A stretch of DNA of 64,000 bases from CAZWCE01 sp964632505. Lineage in GTDB: Bacteria > Planctomycetota > Planctomycetia > Pirellulales > Thermoguttaceae. The stretch is from assembly GCA_964632505.1 (NCBI GenBank), contig CAZWCE010000003.1, forward strand, positions 186,001 through 250,000, in the 5' to 3' direction. This document shows positions 28,908 through 36,480 of this stretch, piece by piece. A model generated the notes under the pieces. The model was given only the letters and a program-made list of their open reading frames with translations. It ran no database searches and was not told the origin of the DNA. How positions within the stretch are numbered: position 1 is the first letter of the stretch; each line of letters begins with the position of its first letter. Position numbers and translations under genes: made by a program.

Positions 28908-29357
28908 TCATGTAGGGCACGTATCGGGAGCCTGTCCGGGAGAATAGGTCCGGACCAAGCGGCCGTCGACCTCTCGGATACCTCCGATCGTGGCGTCCTT
29001 GACCAGCGCTCTTTCCCCCACTTTCTCGGAAACCATTTCGGTAATTTCCACCGTCTGCGGCGGACCGGGTTCGGGACCGAACGCCCCCGGAAAATCGGTC
29101 GGCGGCATCATCGGATCCTGCATCGGGCCGCCCATCATGGGATCCCCCATCATGGGATCCTGCATCGGAGGCATCCCTTCGGGACCGGGAGGTGGGGGAG
29201 GCGGGGCCGGAATTTCCGGCGGGGGAATCTCGACCGTGCGCGTCACTTCCTGGTCGACCGAAAACGATCGGAAGTGAAAACCGTAAACGAAACCGGCGAC
29301 TCCGAGCACCATCAGGGTCAGCGGAACGACGGTACGCAATAAACGTCGCTTGAGCAT
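28908..29357 (-). CDS. Small membrane-anchored Met/Pro-rich protein
   Basis: A 149-residue protein with no family that I recognise. It starts MLKRRLLRTVVPL and has one transmembrane segment at about 8-26 (VVPLTLMVLGVAGFVYGFHF). A long low-complexity region of Pro, Met, Gly and Asp follows (PPMQDPMMGDPMMGGPMQDP, about residues 60-85), encoded by short DNA repeats. A conserved-looking C-terminal domain follows (VEITEMVSEKVGERALVKDATIGGIREVDGRLVRTY). The start at 29357 gives a basic N-terminus; the frame is open further up through the tRNA gene but is not coding there. Met-rich segments may bind copper(I); that is speculation. Confidence 0.65.
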   Translation of the reverse strand: MLKRRLLRTVVPLTLMVLGVAGFVYGFHFRSFSVDQEVTRTVEIPPPEIPAPPPPPPGPEGMPPMQDPMMGDPMMGGPMQDPMMPPTDFPGAFGPEPGPPQTVEITEMVSEKVGERALVKDATIGGIREVDGRLVRTYSPGQAPDTCPT

Positions 29358-29407
29358 CGCGGCATATCTCCGAAAAATCGAAATAGAGGGAACCTTCGGC
29401 GAGAAAA

Positions 29408-29501
29408 CGGAGGTGCATGGGAATCGAACCCACCCAGGACTCTCGTCGAGCCCAACACTGGTTTTGAAGACCAGGGGCACCACCAGGTACCGACCACCTC
29501 C
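29408..29501 (-). tRNA. selC: tRNA-Sec (anticodon UCA)
   Basis: Read on the minus strand the gene is GGAGGTGGTCGG... with an anticodon stem CTGGT/ACCAG and loop CTTCAAA, anticodon TCA at 29467-29465. It has a long variable arm (GTTGGGCTCGACGAGAGTCC), a T arm with TTCGATT, a long acceptor helix of about 8 bp and discriminator G, all features of selenocysteine tRNA. Base 8 of the acceptor (G) faces G, a possible mismatch. CCA is not encoded. It lies 82 bp after selD on the same strand, so the two may be co-transcribed. With it UGA can be read as selenocysteine in this genome. Confidence 0.93.
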
Positions 29502-29583
29502 TTGCTGTCAAAGCAATGGGACGCCTCCCTCCCCATCCCCCGCGAAGCCGACGGCGGAGGACAGCGGAAACCATTTCAATATT

Positions 29584-31275
29584 CTAGTCGCGGCGTGCGG
29601 TTTTGTAAAACATCATCGCGGGCGCCCCGCCGAAAGAGATGCCCATCCACGCGGCTTCTTCGATCTCCTCTTCGCTCATGCCCATCTCTCGGGCCTTGCG
29701 GAGATGGCTCTTCAAACACGGCTCACACTTCAAAGCCACCGAGAGGGCAATGGAAATCGCTTTTTTGCAACGCGCATCGAGCGAGCCCGGCCCGCCGGCC
29801 GACTGCATGAATTCGAAAAACCGCGAGGCGGTCGCGGAGTGATTCTCCGGCGAAGAAAAGAGAGACGTCTTTTTCTTTTGCTCGGGGGCCTCGTCCTGCG
29901 AACCGCCGCAACAGGAAGCGGCCGGGGGTCGGCTTTCTTCACGATCCGAGCAACACGGTTCCGGCTCGCAACATGAGGAAACGGACTCCGGCGAGGTCGC
30001 TTCCGAGACGTCTTCCGCCTTCTCTTGGAGTTCGTCGGGGGAAATCTCTCTCGCCGGCGGCAATTCCCGTTGATTCGTGGTCCGTAAAATGACCTGCGGC
30101 GTTCCACAATCTCGGACACTACCGATGACCGTCGCTTCCGGACAGTCGGTTTCCCGGAGATGCTTCAAAAACGATTCAACCTTTTCCCGGGCAATCGCGA
30201 CCAGAAGTCCTCCGGAAGTTTGGGCGTCAAAACAGATCTCGACCAACTCGGGAGGGCAAGCGGGATCGACCTGCAATCGGGAAGCGGACGCCTCCCGGTT
30301 CCGCTCGATGCCGCCCGGCAGAATGCCATCGACCGCACACTGCAATACGCCGGGCAAGAGAGGAAGATCATCGAGAATCAATTCGATGGAGACCTCGCTC
30401 GCCTCCGCCATCGCGGCGACGTGGCCGAGAAGTCCGAAACCGGTGATGTCCGTCGCGGCATGGGCGCCGGCGCTCACCATCTCCTCGGCGGCATGGCGAT
30501 TCAAACGAGCCATCGAGGCGTGCATCACCTCCATCGTTCCCTTGGGCGCCCGATCGATCTGGGAAGCGAACGCCAAGATTCCCGTACCGAGCGACTTGGT
30601 CAATACGAGAAGATCGCCGGTGCGGGCGGTATCGTGGCCGATGATTTTCTGAGGATCGACCAAACCGGAAACCGCGAAGCCCGCTTTGATTTCCTCCTCG
30701 TTGATGCTGTGCCCACCGACAACCGGGACCCCCGCTTCGTTCATTTTTTCGATCCCGCCGAGAAGGATCTGACGGAGCACTTCCTCGGACTGGCCGTGGA
30801 TGGGGAATCCGACGATCGACAAAGCGCAGATCGGTCGTCCCCCCATGGCGTAGACGTCGCTGAGGGAATTCGCGGCGGCGATTTGCCCGAAGAGGTAGGG
30901 ATCGTCGACCGACGGGGCGAATACGTCGACCGTCTGCACCAGGGCGTTTGTCTCATCGAGTCGATAGATCCCCGCATCGTCGCCCGCGGCCGCTCCCAGC
31001 AACACGTTCGGATCGCTGATCATCGGCAAATCCTTCAAGACCCGGCGAAGCGAGGCTTCGTCGATCTTCGAGGCACATCCCGGTCGCGCCACCATTTCGG
31101 TCAAGCGGACGGGCCCTTCCGCGACCGGCTCGTGTTCTCCCGCGCAAGGACAGAGGTCGCGTTTGCGGAAAACTTCGCAGGGACAGGGCTGCTTCGGATC
31201 GCAAATGCAGTGCCCCAGACGCATCGAACGGCGCATCACCCGACGCCGCTTCTCCATGTCCTTGACCGCCGTCAT
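29584..31275 (-). CDS. selD: Selenide, water dikinase SelD fused to a CMD/AhpD-like domain
   Basis: SelD makes selenophosphate from selenide and ATP for selenocysteine synthesis. In this 563-residue protein the SelD core spans about 55-395, with catalytic cysteine C67 and K70 in ARPGCASK; the second cysteine of the usual GCGCK is Ser. AGDDAGIYRL and GGHSINEEEIKAG (ATP site) follow. The N-terminus is cysteine-rich (C23, C25, C31, C33, C42, C44). After a linker with SSCCEPEPCCSD and ASCCGG comes a carboxymuconolactone-decarboxylase/AhpD-like domain with the redox motif CEPCLKSH (C517, C520, H524). Ordinary SelD is about 345 residues. The ATG at 31275 follows AAGGAA. tRNA-Sec lies directly downstream. 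Confidence 0.9.
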   Translation of the reverse strand: MTAVKDMEKRRRVMRRSMRLGHCICDPKQPCPCEVFRKRDLCPCAGEHEPVAEGPVRLTEMVARPGCASKIDEASLRRVLKDLPMISDPNVLLGAAAGDDAGIYRLDETNALVQTVDVFAPSVDDPYLFGQIAAANSLSDVYAMGGRPICALSIVGFPIHGQSEEVLRQILLGGIEKMNEAGVPVVGGHSINEEEIKAGFAVSGLVDPQKIIGHDTARTGDLLVLTKSLGTGILAFASQIDRAPKGTMEVMHASMARLNRHAAEEMVSAGAHAATDITGFGLLGHVAAMAEASEVSIELILDDLPLLPGVLQCAVDGILPGGIERNREASASRLQVDPACPPELVEICFDAQTSGGLLVAIAREKVESFLKHLRETDCPEATVIGSVRDCGTPQVILRTTNQRELPPAREISPDELQEKAEDVSEATSPESVSSCCEPEPCCSDREESRPPAASCCGGSQDEAPEQKKKTSLFSSPENHSATASRFFEFMQSAGGPGSLDARCKKAISIALSVALKCEPCLKSHLRKAREMGMSEEEIEEAAWMGISFGGAPAMMFYKTARRD

Positions 31276-31338
31276 GATCGGGTTCCTTTTTCGCTTCGAA
31301 CTGCCTCATTCGTCCTGTGTGAATTGCCGATGGTTCCG

Positions 31339-31367
31339 ATTATACTTCATCCGAAGGGCATCGTCAC
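31339..31367 (-). promoter_or_regulatory. Promoter of selD
   Basis: On the minus strand GTGACG (31367-31362) and a perfect TATAAT (31344-31339) are 17 bp apart. The leader to the selD ATG is about 57 nt. Confidence 0.5.
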
Positions 31368-31494
31368 TACCTACAGCGGGAGGAAGAAAAAAGGAGTGGT
31401 CCGCGGCATCGCAGATGCCGGAATCGGCGGAAGAGGGTATACTATCGAGGTGATGGAAATAGAAGAGCGCCTTCATTCAGGAGACGACTGCGTC

Positions 31495-31968
31495 ATGCGT
31501 TACCAGTGCCCCCATTGTCGCGCCTTGGGAGAAATGAAGCGGAAATATCTGGGACGTCCCCGGATTTGCCCGGAATGCGAAGAGAAGTTCACCGTGCATC
31601 CATTTTATGGAGAAGGGCCGAACGAAGAATGCGGCAAGAGTTCCTCTCCCAGCGGTCCCTCGGAATCCATCGTGAACTCGACGACGTCGCGACTGGAACC
31701 CTGCCCGGATTGCGGCGAAACCGTTTCCTACCGGGCCACGCAATGCCCGCACTGCGGGGCTCCCGTTCACCGCGCGGCCTACGACGAAGATCGCTTCACG
31801 CTGATCTTGTTCAACCTGATCACGGCGGGCCTCCTGCTCGTTTTCTTCGCCGGCCTGCTTTTCACTTCCGGAGAGGGAATGATACGAGTTCTCGGATTCT
31901 TGATCCTGGCTTGCTTTTTGAGCCTTCGCTACCATCTGTTCATGCTCCGCTGGAAGGAAAAGAGATGA
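31495..31968 (+). CDS. Double zinc-ribbon membrane protein
   Basis: A 157-residue protein with two zinc-ribbon modules followed by a membrane hairpin. The first ribbon uses C5, C8, C25 and C28 (CPHC...CPEC); the second uses C70, C73, C84 and C87 (CPDCGETVSYRATQCPHCGAP). Two hydrophobic segments follow (about 101-120 and 127-145), then a basic tail. No family is assigned beyond zinc-ribbon. An upstream in-frame ATG (31453) is possible; 31495 is used because the zinc ribbon begins there. A TATACT box at 31438-31443 could be its -10. It faces the hemerythrin gene, with 16 bp between the stops. Confidence 0.7.
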   Translation: MRYQCPHCRALGEMKRKYLGRPRICPECEEKFTVHPFYGEGPNEECGKSSSPSGPSESIVNSTTSRLEPCPDCGETVSYRATQCPHCGAPVHRAAYDEDRFTLILFNLITAGLLLVFFAGLLFTSGEGMIRVLGFLILACFLSLRYHLFMLRWKEKR

Positions 31969-31984
31969 ACGAATCGAGGGCTCT

Positions 31985-32419
31985 TCATGCCTCCGAGGAG
32001 GCGTAGGTCAACGTTTTGCCGTGCTCCGTTTCTTCGAGCCATCTGCCGATTTTCTGATCGTGTTCCACGATGTGATCGACAACCCAGTAGATCATCATCT
32101 TTCGCAGCAGCGACAAATAGGCCTCGACGCTGTCGAAGTGTTTCAGGGCACTGTTCATCTCGGCGATGATTTGCTGATGCTGGTGGAGATGTTCTCTCCG
32201 ATTCGGATAATTGCACTTCAACATGAACGCCTCTTCGTTTTTGAAGTGCGTCTCCATGTAGAAAAAGAGTTCTTTCACGGCGTCGCACATCATTTGTGTA
32301 TCGGCCCCGTTTTCGCTTGCGCTAAAGACTTCGTTGGCGAGTTTGAAGAGATGCTGATGCTCGCGATCGATGCTCTCCTCGCCGAGAAGGTACATGTCCT
32401 GCCATTGAAAGATCAACAT
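31985..32419 (-). CDS. Bacteriohemerythrin
   Basis: A 144-residue four-helix-bundle, non-haem di-iron oxygen-binding protein. The iron ligands appear in the family pattern: H21 (DREHQHLF), H58 and E62 (HFKNEEAF), H77 and H81 (HLHQHQ), and H116 and D121 (HIVEHD). It stands alone, with no attached chemotaxis or signalling domain, so it is probably a soluble oxygen carrier or sensor. The ATG at 32419 follows GGAGGT. It converges with the zinc-ribbon gene. Confidence 0.92.
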   Translation of the reverse strand: MLIFQWQDMYLLGEESIDREHQHLFKLANEVFSASENGADTQMMCDAVKELFFYMETHFKNEEAFMLKCNYPNRREHLHQHQQIIAEMNSALKHFDSVEAYLSLLRKMMIYWVVDHIVEHDQKIGRWLEETEHGKTLTYASSEA

Positions 32420-32885
32420 AATGACCTCCTATGGTCCGCCGTGAATGAGAGATTTTTGTGGACTTGACATGAAAAAAATACGTCGGCCATCGCTTGAAGA
32501 AAACAAAATCCCGTCGACCTTCTTCGCTACGAACGAATCCCGTGAGGATCGAAAGGAACGTACCTGATAATCAAACCCCCCTTAAACAGTCATTTATTTT
32601 CTCTCCCGATGCCGTCACCGTTCATCTTCACTCACGCCGCCTCGACGAAAGCCACATATTTCGATACTGCTATATATCCCTTTTCTCCCTTCAGCTCACA
32701 GCGAAAATCACCCAAAACCGCTTATTCCTCCAATTTTATCACCTCCTTGTCAATGAGAGGCGTCCCTGCTAATATGGCCTAAACAAGCTCGAATTCTTTT
32801 GCTAACATGTCGCTTGTTTTCCAGAGTTTGTTTCCTACAATTCCCACATGAGTTTGCTTACTTAAGATTGATCTCAAGGGGGAGC
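32420..32885. other. Intergenic region upstream of the hemerythrin gene
   Basis: This 466-bp divergent gap is AT-richer than its surroundings and shows no supported gene. A frame from 32494 lacks any family feature. It holds a promoter at 32814-32841 for the plus-strand gene. Confidence 0.5.
32814..32841 (+). promoter_or_regulatory. Promoter upstream of the 92-residue protein gene
   Basis: TTGTTT (32814-32819) and TACAAT (32836-32841) are 16 bp apart. The leader is about 38 nt. Confidence 0.5.
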
Positions 32886-33164
32886 ATGATGACTTCCGAT
32901 TCCCAACCCACAGAACAGCACGACGACCAGCAGGCCCCCGGAAGAAAAGCGGAGATCTCTCCGGGGGAAGATGTTCTGGTCGATGTGGCCCCTTTCATCG
33001 CCTCGGCGCTTCCGAATGGTCAGAGCATTCCATGCGAAGTTCTCCAGGTGGAGCGCGAGCGGGCACTGATCCAAACGAAAGCTCCATTCCGAATTTTCCA
33101 ATTATGGGTCGAGCGTGACTGGATCGAGAAATCCCCAGAGACAATCGAAACGCCGGATCGATAA
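32886..33164 (+). CDS. Hypothetical protein (92 residues)
   Basis: An acidic, Gln/Asp-rich N-terminal 25 residues are followed by a compact region (GEDVLVDVAPFIASALPNGQ, then EVLQVERERALIQTKAPFRIFQLWVERDWI). The pattern of beta strands could suit a small barrel, but I recognise no family. The ATG at 32886 follows AAGGGGGAG; a second ATG directly after is an alternative. The next gene begins 29 bp downstream, so the two small proteins are probably made together. Confidence 0.65.
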   Translation: MMTSDSQPTEQHDDQQAPGRKAEISPGEDVLVDVAPFIASALPNGQSIPCEVLQVERERALIQTKAPFRIFQLWVERDWIEKSPETIETPDR

Positions 33165-33193
33165 GGATCGCGGCGGAAGCGAAGGAGTCGCGC

Positions 33194-33499
33194 ATGCCCC
33201 AAAAATATGAAGTCGGTGATTGGATCATCTACCGCAAGCAAAAGAGTTCCTCCAATCCCGGACCTCGAGCGGAGGACCTGCAGCCGGCTCCGCGCGGCGA
33301 GGATTACACCTATCACGTCGACAAATTCTGGACCGTCGTCGAGATCCAAGAAGACGGCAAGATCCTCGCCCGAACCCGTCGCGGGAAAGAGCATCTGATC
33401 GATCCCGACGATCCCGCACTCCGAAAGCCACGATGGTGGGAAAAGCTCCTTTGGAAGAATCGATTCCCCACGGTCGCTTCTTCCGGCTCCACACCGTAG
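33194..33499 (+). CDS. Hypothetical small protein (101 residues)
   Basis: Starts MPQKYEVGDWIIYRKQKSS and contains DYTYHVDKFWTVVEIQEDGKILARTRRGKEHLIDPDDPALRKPRWWEKL, read here as a short beta-barrel-like region followed by an amphipathic Trp/Lys tail. No catalytic motif is visible and no family name can be given with confidence. It follows the previous small gene by 29 bp. Codon use and a stable length of strands suggest that it is real. Confidence 0.7.
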   Translation: MPQKYEVGDWIIYRKQKSSSNPGPRAEDLQPAPRGEDYTYHVDKFWTVVEIQEDGKILARTRRGKEHLIDPDDPALRKPRWWEKLLWKNRFPTVASSGSTP

Positions 33500-33810
33500 G
33501 GTTGAAACGGCAAATGCGGTTTTTTCCAACGCGCCTCTCCTAGAGCGAGTGCAAGGAAAAGCCGATCTCTCCCAACGAACATGGGAAGACGTCTTTTTAT
33601 GGGCGGGCGCATGAGCTCGCTAAGCGATCCCTGTCGGCGCGGAACATGGGTTCTCCTTCCCCAAAAATGGCGGGGCAAATATATCCCCACGCCGGTGGAT
33701 TTTTTCTTGTGATCGCTTTATGATAATCCCTGTTGGGGAAAATCTTCTTGAATACACCGCAAGATCGGACTCTCGGACGCGAGAACCCGGATAGAGAAAG
33801 CGAGTCGATC
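33500..33810. other. Intergenic region before the TauE-like gene
   Basis: This 311-bp gap shows no gene. A GATAAT box near 33721-33727 in the sequence TTATGATAATCCC could be a -10 for the TauE-ThiF pair, but no matching -35 was found. Confidence 0.4.
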
Positions 33811-34281
33811 ATGGAATATTGGTGGGGATATCTTCTCCTGGGGTTGGTCACGGGCATTATCGGGTCGATGCTCGGGATCGGCGGGGGAATCGTGATGGTC
33901 CCGCTTCTGGTGATGCTGTTCAGCGTGTCGCAGAAGTCGGCCCAGGGAATGAGTCTGGCGGTCATGATCTTACTGACGATGGCGGCCACGTTGCGATACA
34001 TGGCCAACCCGGGGGTGAAAATCAACTGGTCGGCGGTCGGCTTGATGGGCCTGACGGCGATCGTCGGGGCGATCATCGGGGCGGAGATCGCGCGACACGC
34101 CCCGGTGCGCGTTCTTCAGAAAATATTCGCGCTGGTGATGATCCTGGCGGCGATCAAGCTGGCTTTCTTCTCCAGGCCGAAAACGCCGGAGGATACGGGG
34201 ATCTCCCCTCCGTTCGAAACCGAAGAGACATCGAGCAACTTGCCCGGTGTTCCGCATTCCGACGACACCTCCGCCCGATGA
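33811..34281 (+). CDS. Short TauE/SafE-type membrane transporter
   Basis: A 156-residue protein with four hydrophobic helices. It opens with GYLLLGLVTGIIGSMLGIGGGIVMVPLLV, the Gly-rich repeat typical of TauE/SafE (sulfite/sulfur-compound exporter, DUF81) proteins, and QKSAQGMSLAVM. Full-length members have about 250 residues and two such repeats; this has one, and would need to dimerise. A polar tail of about 35 residues follows. The ATG at 33811 is used; the upstream frame (33733) adds 26 polar residues before the membrane segment. Its stop overlaps the ATG of thiF (ATGA), so the two are translationally coupled. Confidence 0.8.
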   Translation: MEYWWGYLLLGLVTGIIGSMLGIGGGIVMVPLLVMLFSVSQKSAQGMSLAVMILLTMAATLRYMANPGVKINWSAVGLMGLTAIVGAIIGAEIARHAPVRVLQKIFALVMILAAIKLAFFSRPKTPEDTGISPPFETEETSSNLPGVPHSDDTSAR

Positions 34282-35084
34282 AAATACTCCTTGCCGAACA
34301 AGAAACCGAGATCGCTTCCGGCACGCGACTCTTCGCGTTGCGGGATCGCGTCAAGCCTCTGGCCGAGGTGATCCTCCTCAACTGCGTGCCGGTGGATACC
34401 GATCGGGAGCTGCAAGAAGGAGATGCGGTCGTTTTTCTGAAACGGGGGGAAGTTCCTTCCAGCGAAGAGCTGGAAGCGCTCATGCGGGCGCGTCACACTC
34501 CGGGCGTGCATGAGAAGATCCGGCACAAGACCGTCGGCATCGCCGGACTGGGAGGCCTGGGGTCGGTCGTGGCGATCGCGCTTTGCCGCACGGGAATCGG
34601 CGAGTTGGTGCTGGCCGATTTCGATGTCGTCGAGCCCTCGAACCTGAACCGGCAGCAGTACTTCGTCGACCAGATCGGTCTGCCTAAATCGGAAGCGATG
34701 CTCGCGAACCTGAAGCGTATCAACCCCTATGTCCGGGTCTTGGCGCGAAACGTGCGATTGACCTCCGAGAATATTCCCCAAATCTTCTCGGAAGTGGATC
34801 TGCTCGTCGAGGCGTTCGATCGAGCCGATCAGAAGACGATGCTCGTGGAAAGCTTTTCGGCCGCCTTTCCCGAAAAGCCGGTGGTGATGGCTTCCGGAGT
34901 TGCAGGCCATGGCCCCGGCACGGAACTCAGGGTCCACACGGTGGGAAGGAGGATCACCGTGGTGGGAGACCTCGAAAGTGCCGCCCAGCCGGGCCGAGGA
35001 CTGATGGCCCCACGAGTGGGCATCGCCGCGCACCTGCAGGCGAACATCGTTCTCCGACTGCTGCTCGGCGAGTCGCCCGACTGA
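34278..35084 (+). CDS. thiF: ThiF-type adenylyltransferase with N-terminal ThiS-like domain
   Basis: E1-like enzyme that adenylates a sulfur-carrier protein. Residues 1-65 look like a ubiquitin-fold ThiS relative (LLAEQETEIASGTRLFALRD, DAVVFLKRGEVP) without the terminal Gly-Gly. The catalytic domain follows with the nucleotide-binding GLGGLGS (90-96), LADFDVVEPSNLNRQQYF and a late ELRVHTVG segment. This layout matches the short fused ThiF family known in clostridia. No zinc-binding CxxC is visible. It starts inside the stop of the TauE-like gene, so sulfur transport and carrier activation are coupled. MoeB is an alternative name, but length favours ThiF. Confidence 0.82.
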   Translation: MKILLAEQETEIASGTRLFALRDRVKPLAEVILLNCVPVDTDRELQEGDAVVFLKRGEVPSSEELEALMRARHTPGVHEKIRHKTVGIAGLGGLGSVVAIALCRTGIGELVLADFDVVEPSNLNRQQYFVDQIGLPKSEAMLANLKRINPYVRVLARNVRLTSENIPQIFSEVDLLVEAFDRADQKTMLVESFSAAFPEKPVVMASGVAGHGPGTELRVHTVGRRITVVGDLESAAQPGRGLMAPRVGIAAHLQANIVLRLLLGESPD

Positions 35085-35103
35085 CGACTCTCCGGCATCT
35101 TCT

Positions 35104-35784
35104 TTACCGAAAGCCATGCTCCGTCAGCACCTCCCGCGGTGTCCCCTCTTCGACCATCTCACCATGCTCCATCACCAGAACATGGTCGGCCAGTTGTTCC
35201 ACGACGCGGGGATCATGACTGACGACGACCACCGGCAACGTGAAATCGGCGATCACTTTCTGGAGCAGCATCAACACACGGTCCTGGAGCGGGCGGTCGA
35301 GCGAAGAGACCGGCTCGTCGAGCAGCAAAAGTTCCGGTCCGGCGAGAAGCGCGCGTCCGATGGCGACCCGTTGTTTCTGACCCCCGCTGAGCGTCTGCGG
35401 CTTGCGGGACAAGAGCTCCTCGAGTTCGAGCCTCTCGATGACGTGATCGAGGTGAACATTCAGCGTCTTGGACCGACACATCCCGTAGAGGAGATTCCCC
35501 CGAACGTTCAGGTGCGGAAAAAGGCAATGCTCTTGGAAGACGTACCCGATACGACGATGCTCCGGCTGGACGTGGATCCGAGCCGCGGTATCGGTCAACA
35601 CACGTCCATGAAGGGAGACGGTGCCGTGCTTGGGGCATTCGATTCCTGAGAGGATCGAAAGCAGCGTCGTCTTGCCGCTGCCGGAGGGCCCGAACAGCGC
35701 CGTGACCCGCTGCTTCGTTTCGAAGGCGATCCGGAGGGTGAACCCCGAGGAAAAACGGTGATCGCAATCCACCTTCAGCGCCAT
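35104..35784 (-). CDS. modC: Molybdate ABC transporter ATP-binding protein (short form)
   Basis: ATPase that powers molybdate uptake. The 226-residue protein has Walker A GPSGSGKTT (32-40), Q-loop YVFQE (Q84), signature LSGGQKQR (132-139), Walker B LLLLDEP (152-158) and switch histidine VVVSHD. ModC usually has about 350 residues with a C-terminal molybdate-binding MOP domain; that domain is absent here, so the operon may lack that self-regulation. The ATG at 35784 shares its A with the TGA of modB; an upstream frame in the modB gene is not coding. Sulfate or tungstate transport is possible, but modB and modA support molybdate. Confidence 0.9.
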   Translation of the reverse strand: MALKVDCDHRFSSGFTLRIAFETKQRVTALFGPSGSGKTTLLSILSGIECPKHGTVSLHGRVLTDTAARIHVQPEHRRIGYVFQEHCLFPHLNVRGNLLYGMCRSKTLNVHLDHVIERLELEELLSRKPQTLSGGQKQRVAIGRALLAGPELLLLDEPVSSLDRPLQDRVLMLLQKVIADFTLPVVVVSHDPRVVEQLADHVLVMEHGEMVEEGTPREVLTEHGFR

Positions 35785-36470
35785 CAGGTGCCTCGACTCT
35801 CTTGATCGCGACGTTCGAGATAGTTTCCCACCATGAGGGCGACCCCGGAAATCAGAATCGAAGCGACGACGATCGGCATCGCGTTTTCCATGCCCCCCGG
35901 TGTCTCGAACTGGTTGTAGATAAATAGGGGAATCGTCTGCGTTTGGCCGGGGATGTTTCCGGCGATCATGATCGTCGCTCCGAATTCCCCGATGCCGCGG
36001 GCGAAAGCGAGCACGCAACCGGAGATGACGCCATGCCGGGCCAGCGGCAGCGAAACGGTGAAAAAAACGTCGATCCGTCCCGCTCCCAGCGTTCGAGCCA
36101 CCTGCTCGATACGACGGTCGACCGTGTGAAAGCCGATGCGAATCGCGCGAACCATCAACGGGAAAGAGACCACGCCCGCCGCCAAAGCCGCGCCTTTCCA
36201 GTCGAACACCAGCCTAAGCCCGAACCATTGCTCTAAATAGCCGCCGAGAAGCCCATTGCGACCGAATACAAGAAGCAGCAAGAACCCGGTGACCACCGGC
36301 GGGAGGACCAGCGGGAAATTGACGAGGGTCTCCAGAAGCGTCTTGCCCCAGAACGACTTCCGCGCGAACAGCCACCCCAGGGCGATGCCGAAGGGGAGCC
36401 CCCCGACGACCGCCGTCCCGGCGATGATCGTACTCAATCGAATCGCTTCCCATTCCGCGGGCGACAACAC
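35784..36470 (-). CDS. modB: Molybdate ABC transporter permease
   Basis: Membrane subunit of the molybdate transporter, about 228 residues. About five hydrophobic helices are visible, starting WEAIRLSTIIAGTAVVGG. The ABC-permease EAA loop is present (RTLGAGRIDVFFTVSLPLARHGVISG) with ARGIGEFGATIMIAGN, a common ModB segment. TTG at 36473 or GTG at 36470 are possible starts; GTG has a better distance to GGAGAG at 36480-36475. Its stop overlaps the modC start by one base, and modA ends 10 bp upstream, so the order modA-modB-modC is an operon. Confidence 0.9.
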   Translation of the reverse strand: MLSPAEWEAIRLSTIIAGTAVVGGLPFGIALGWLFARKSFWGKTLLETLVNFPLVLPPVVTGFLLLLVFGRNGLLGGYLEQWFGLRLVFDWKGAALAAGVVSFPLMVRAIRIGFHTVDRRIEQVARTLGAGRIDVFFTVSLPLARHGVISGCVLAFARGIGEFGATIMIAGNIPGQTQTIPLFIYNQFETPGGMENAMPIVVASILISGVALMVGNYLERRDQESRGT

Positions 36471-36480
36471 CAATCTCTCC

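Noticed and set aside
29100..29175. Short repeats CATCATGGGATCC as a CRISPR or satellite
   Set aside because: They code for the Met-Pro-Gly-Asp repeats of the anchored protein and are not regularly spaced.
30160..31968. A 602-codon plus-strand frame spanning selD and the zinc-ribbon gene
   Set aside because: Only the last 157 codons (from 31495) have protein features; the rest is antisense to selD.
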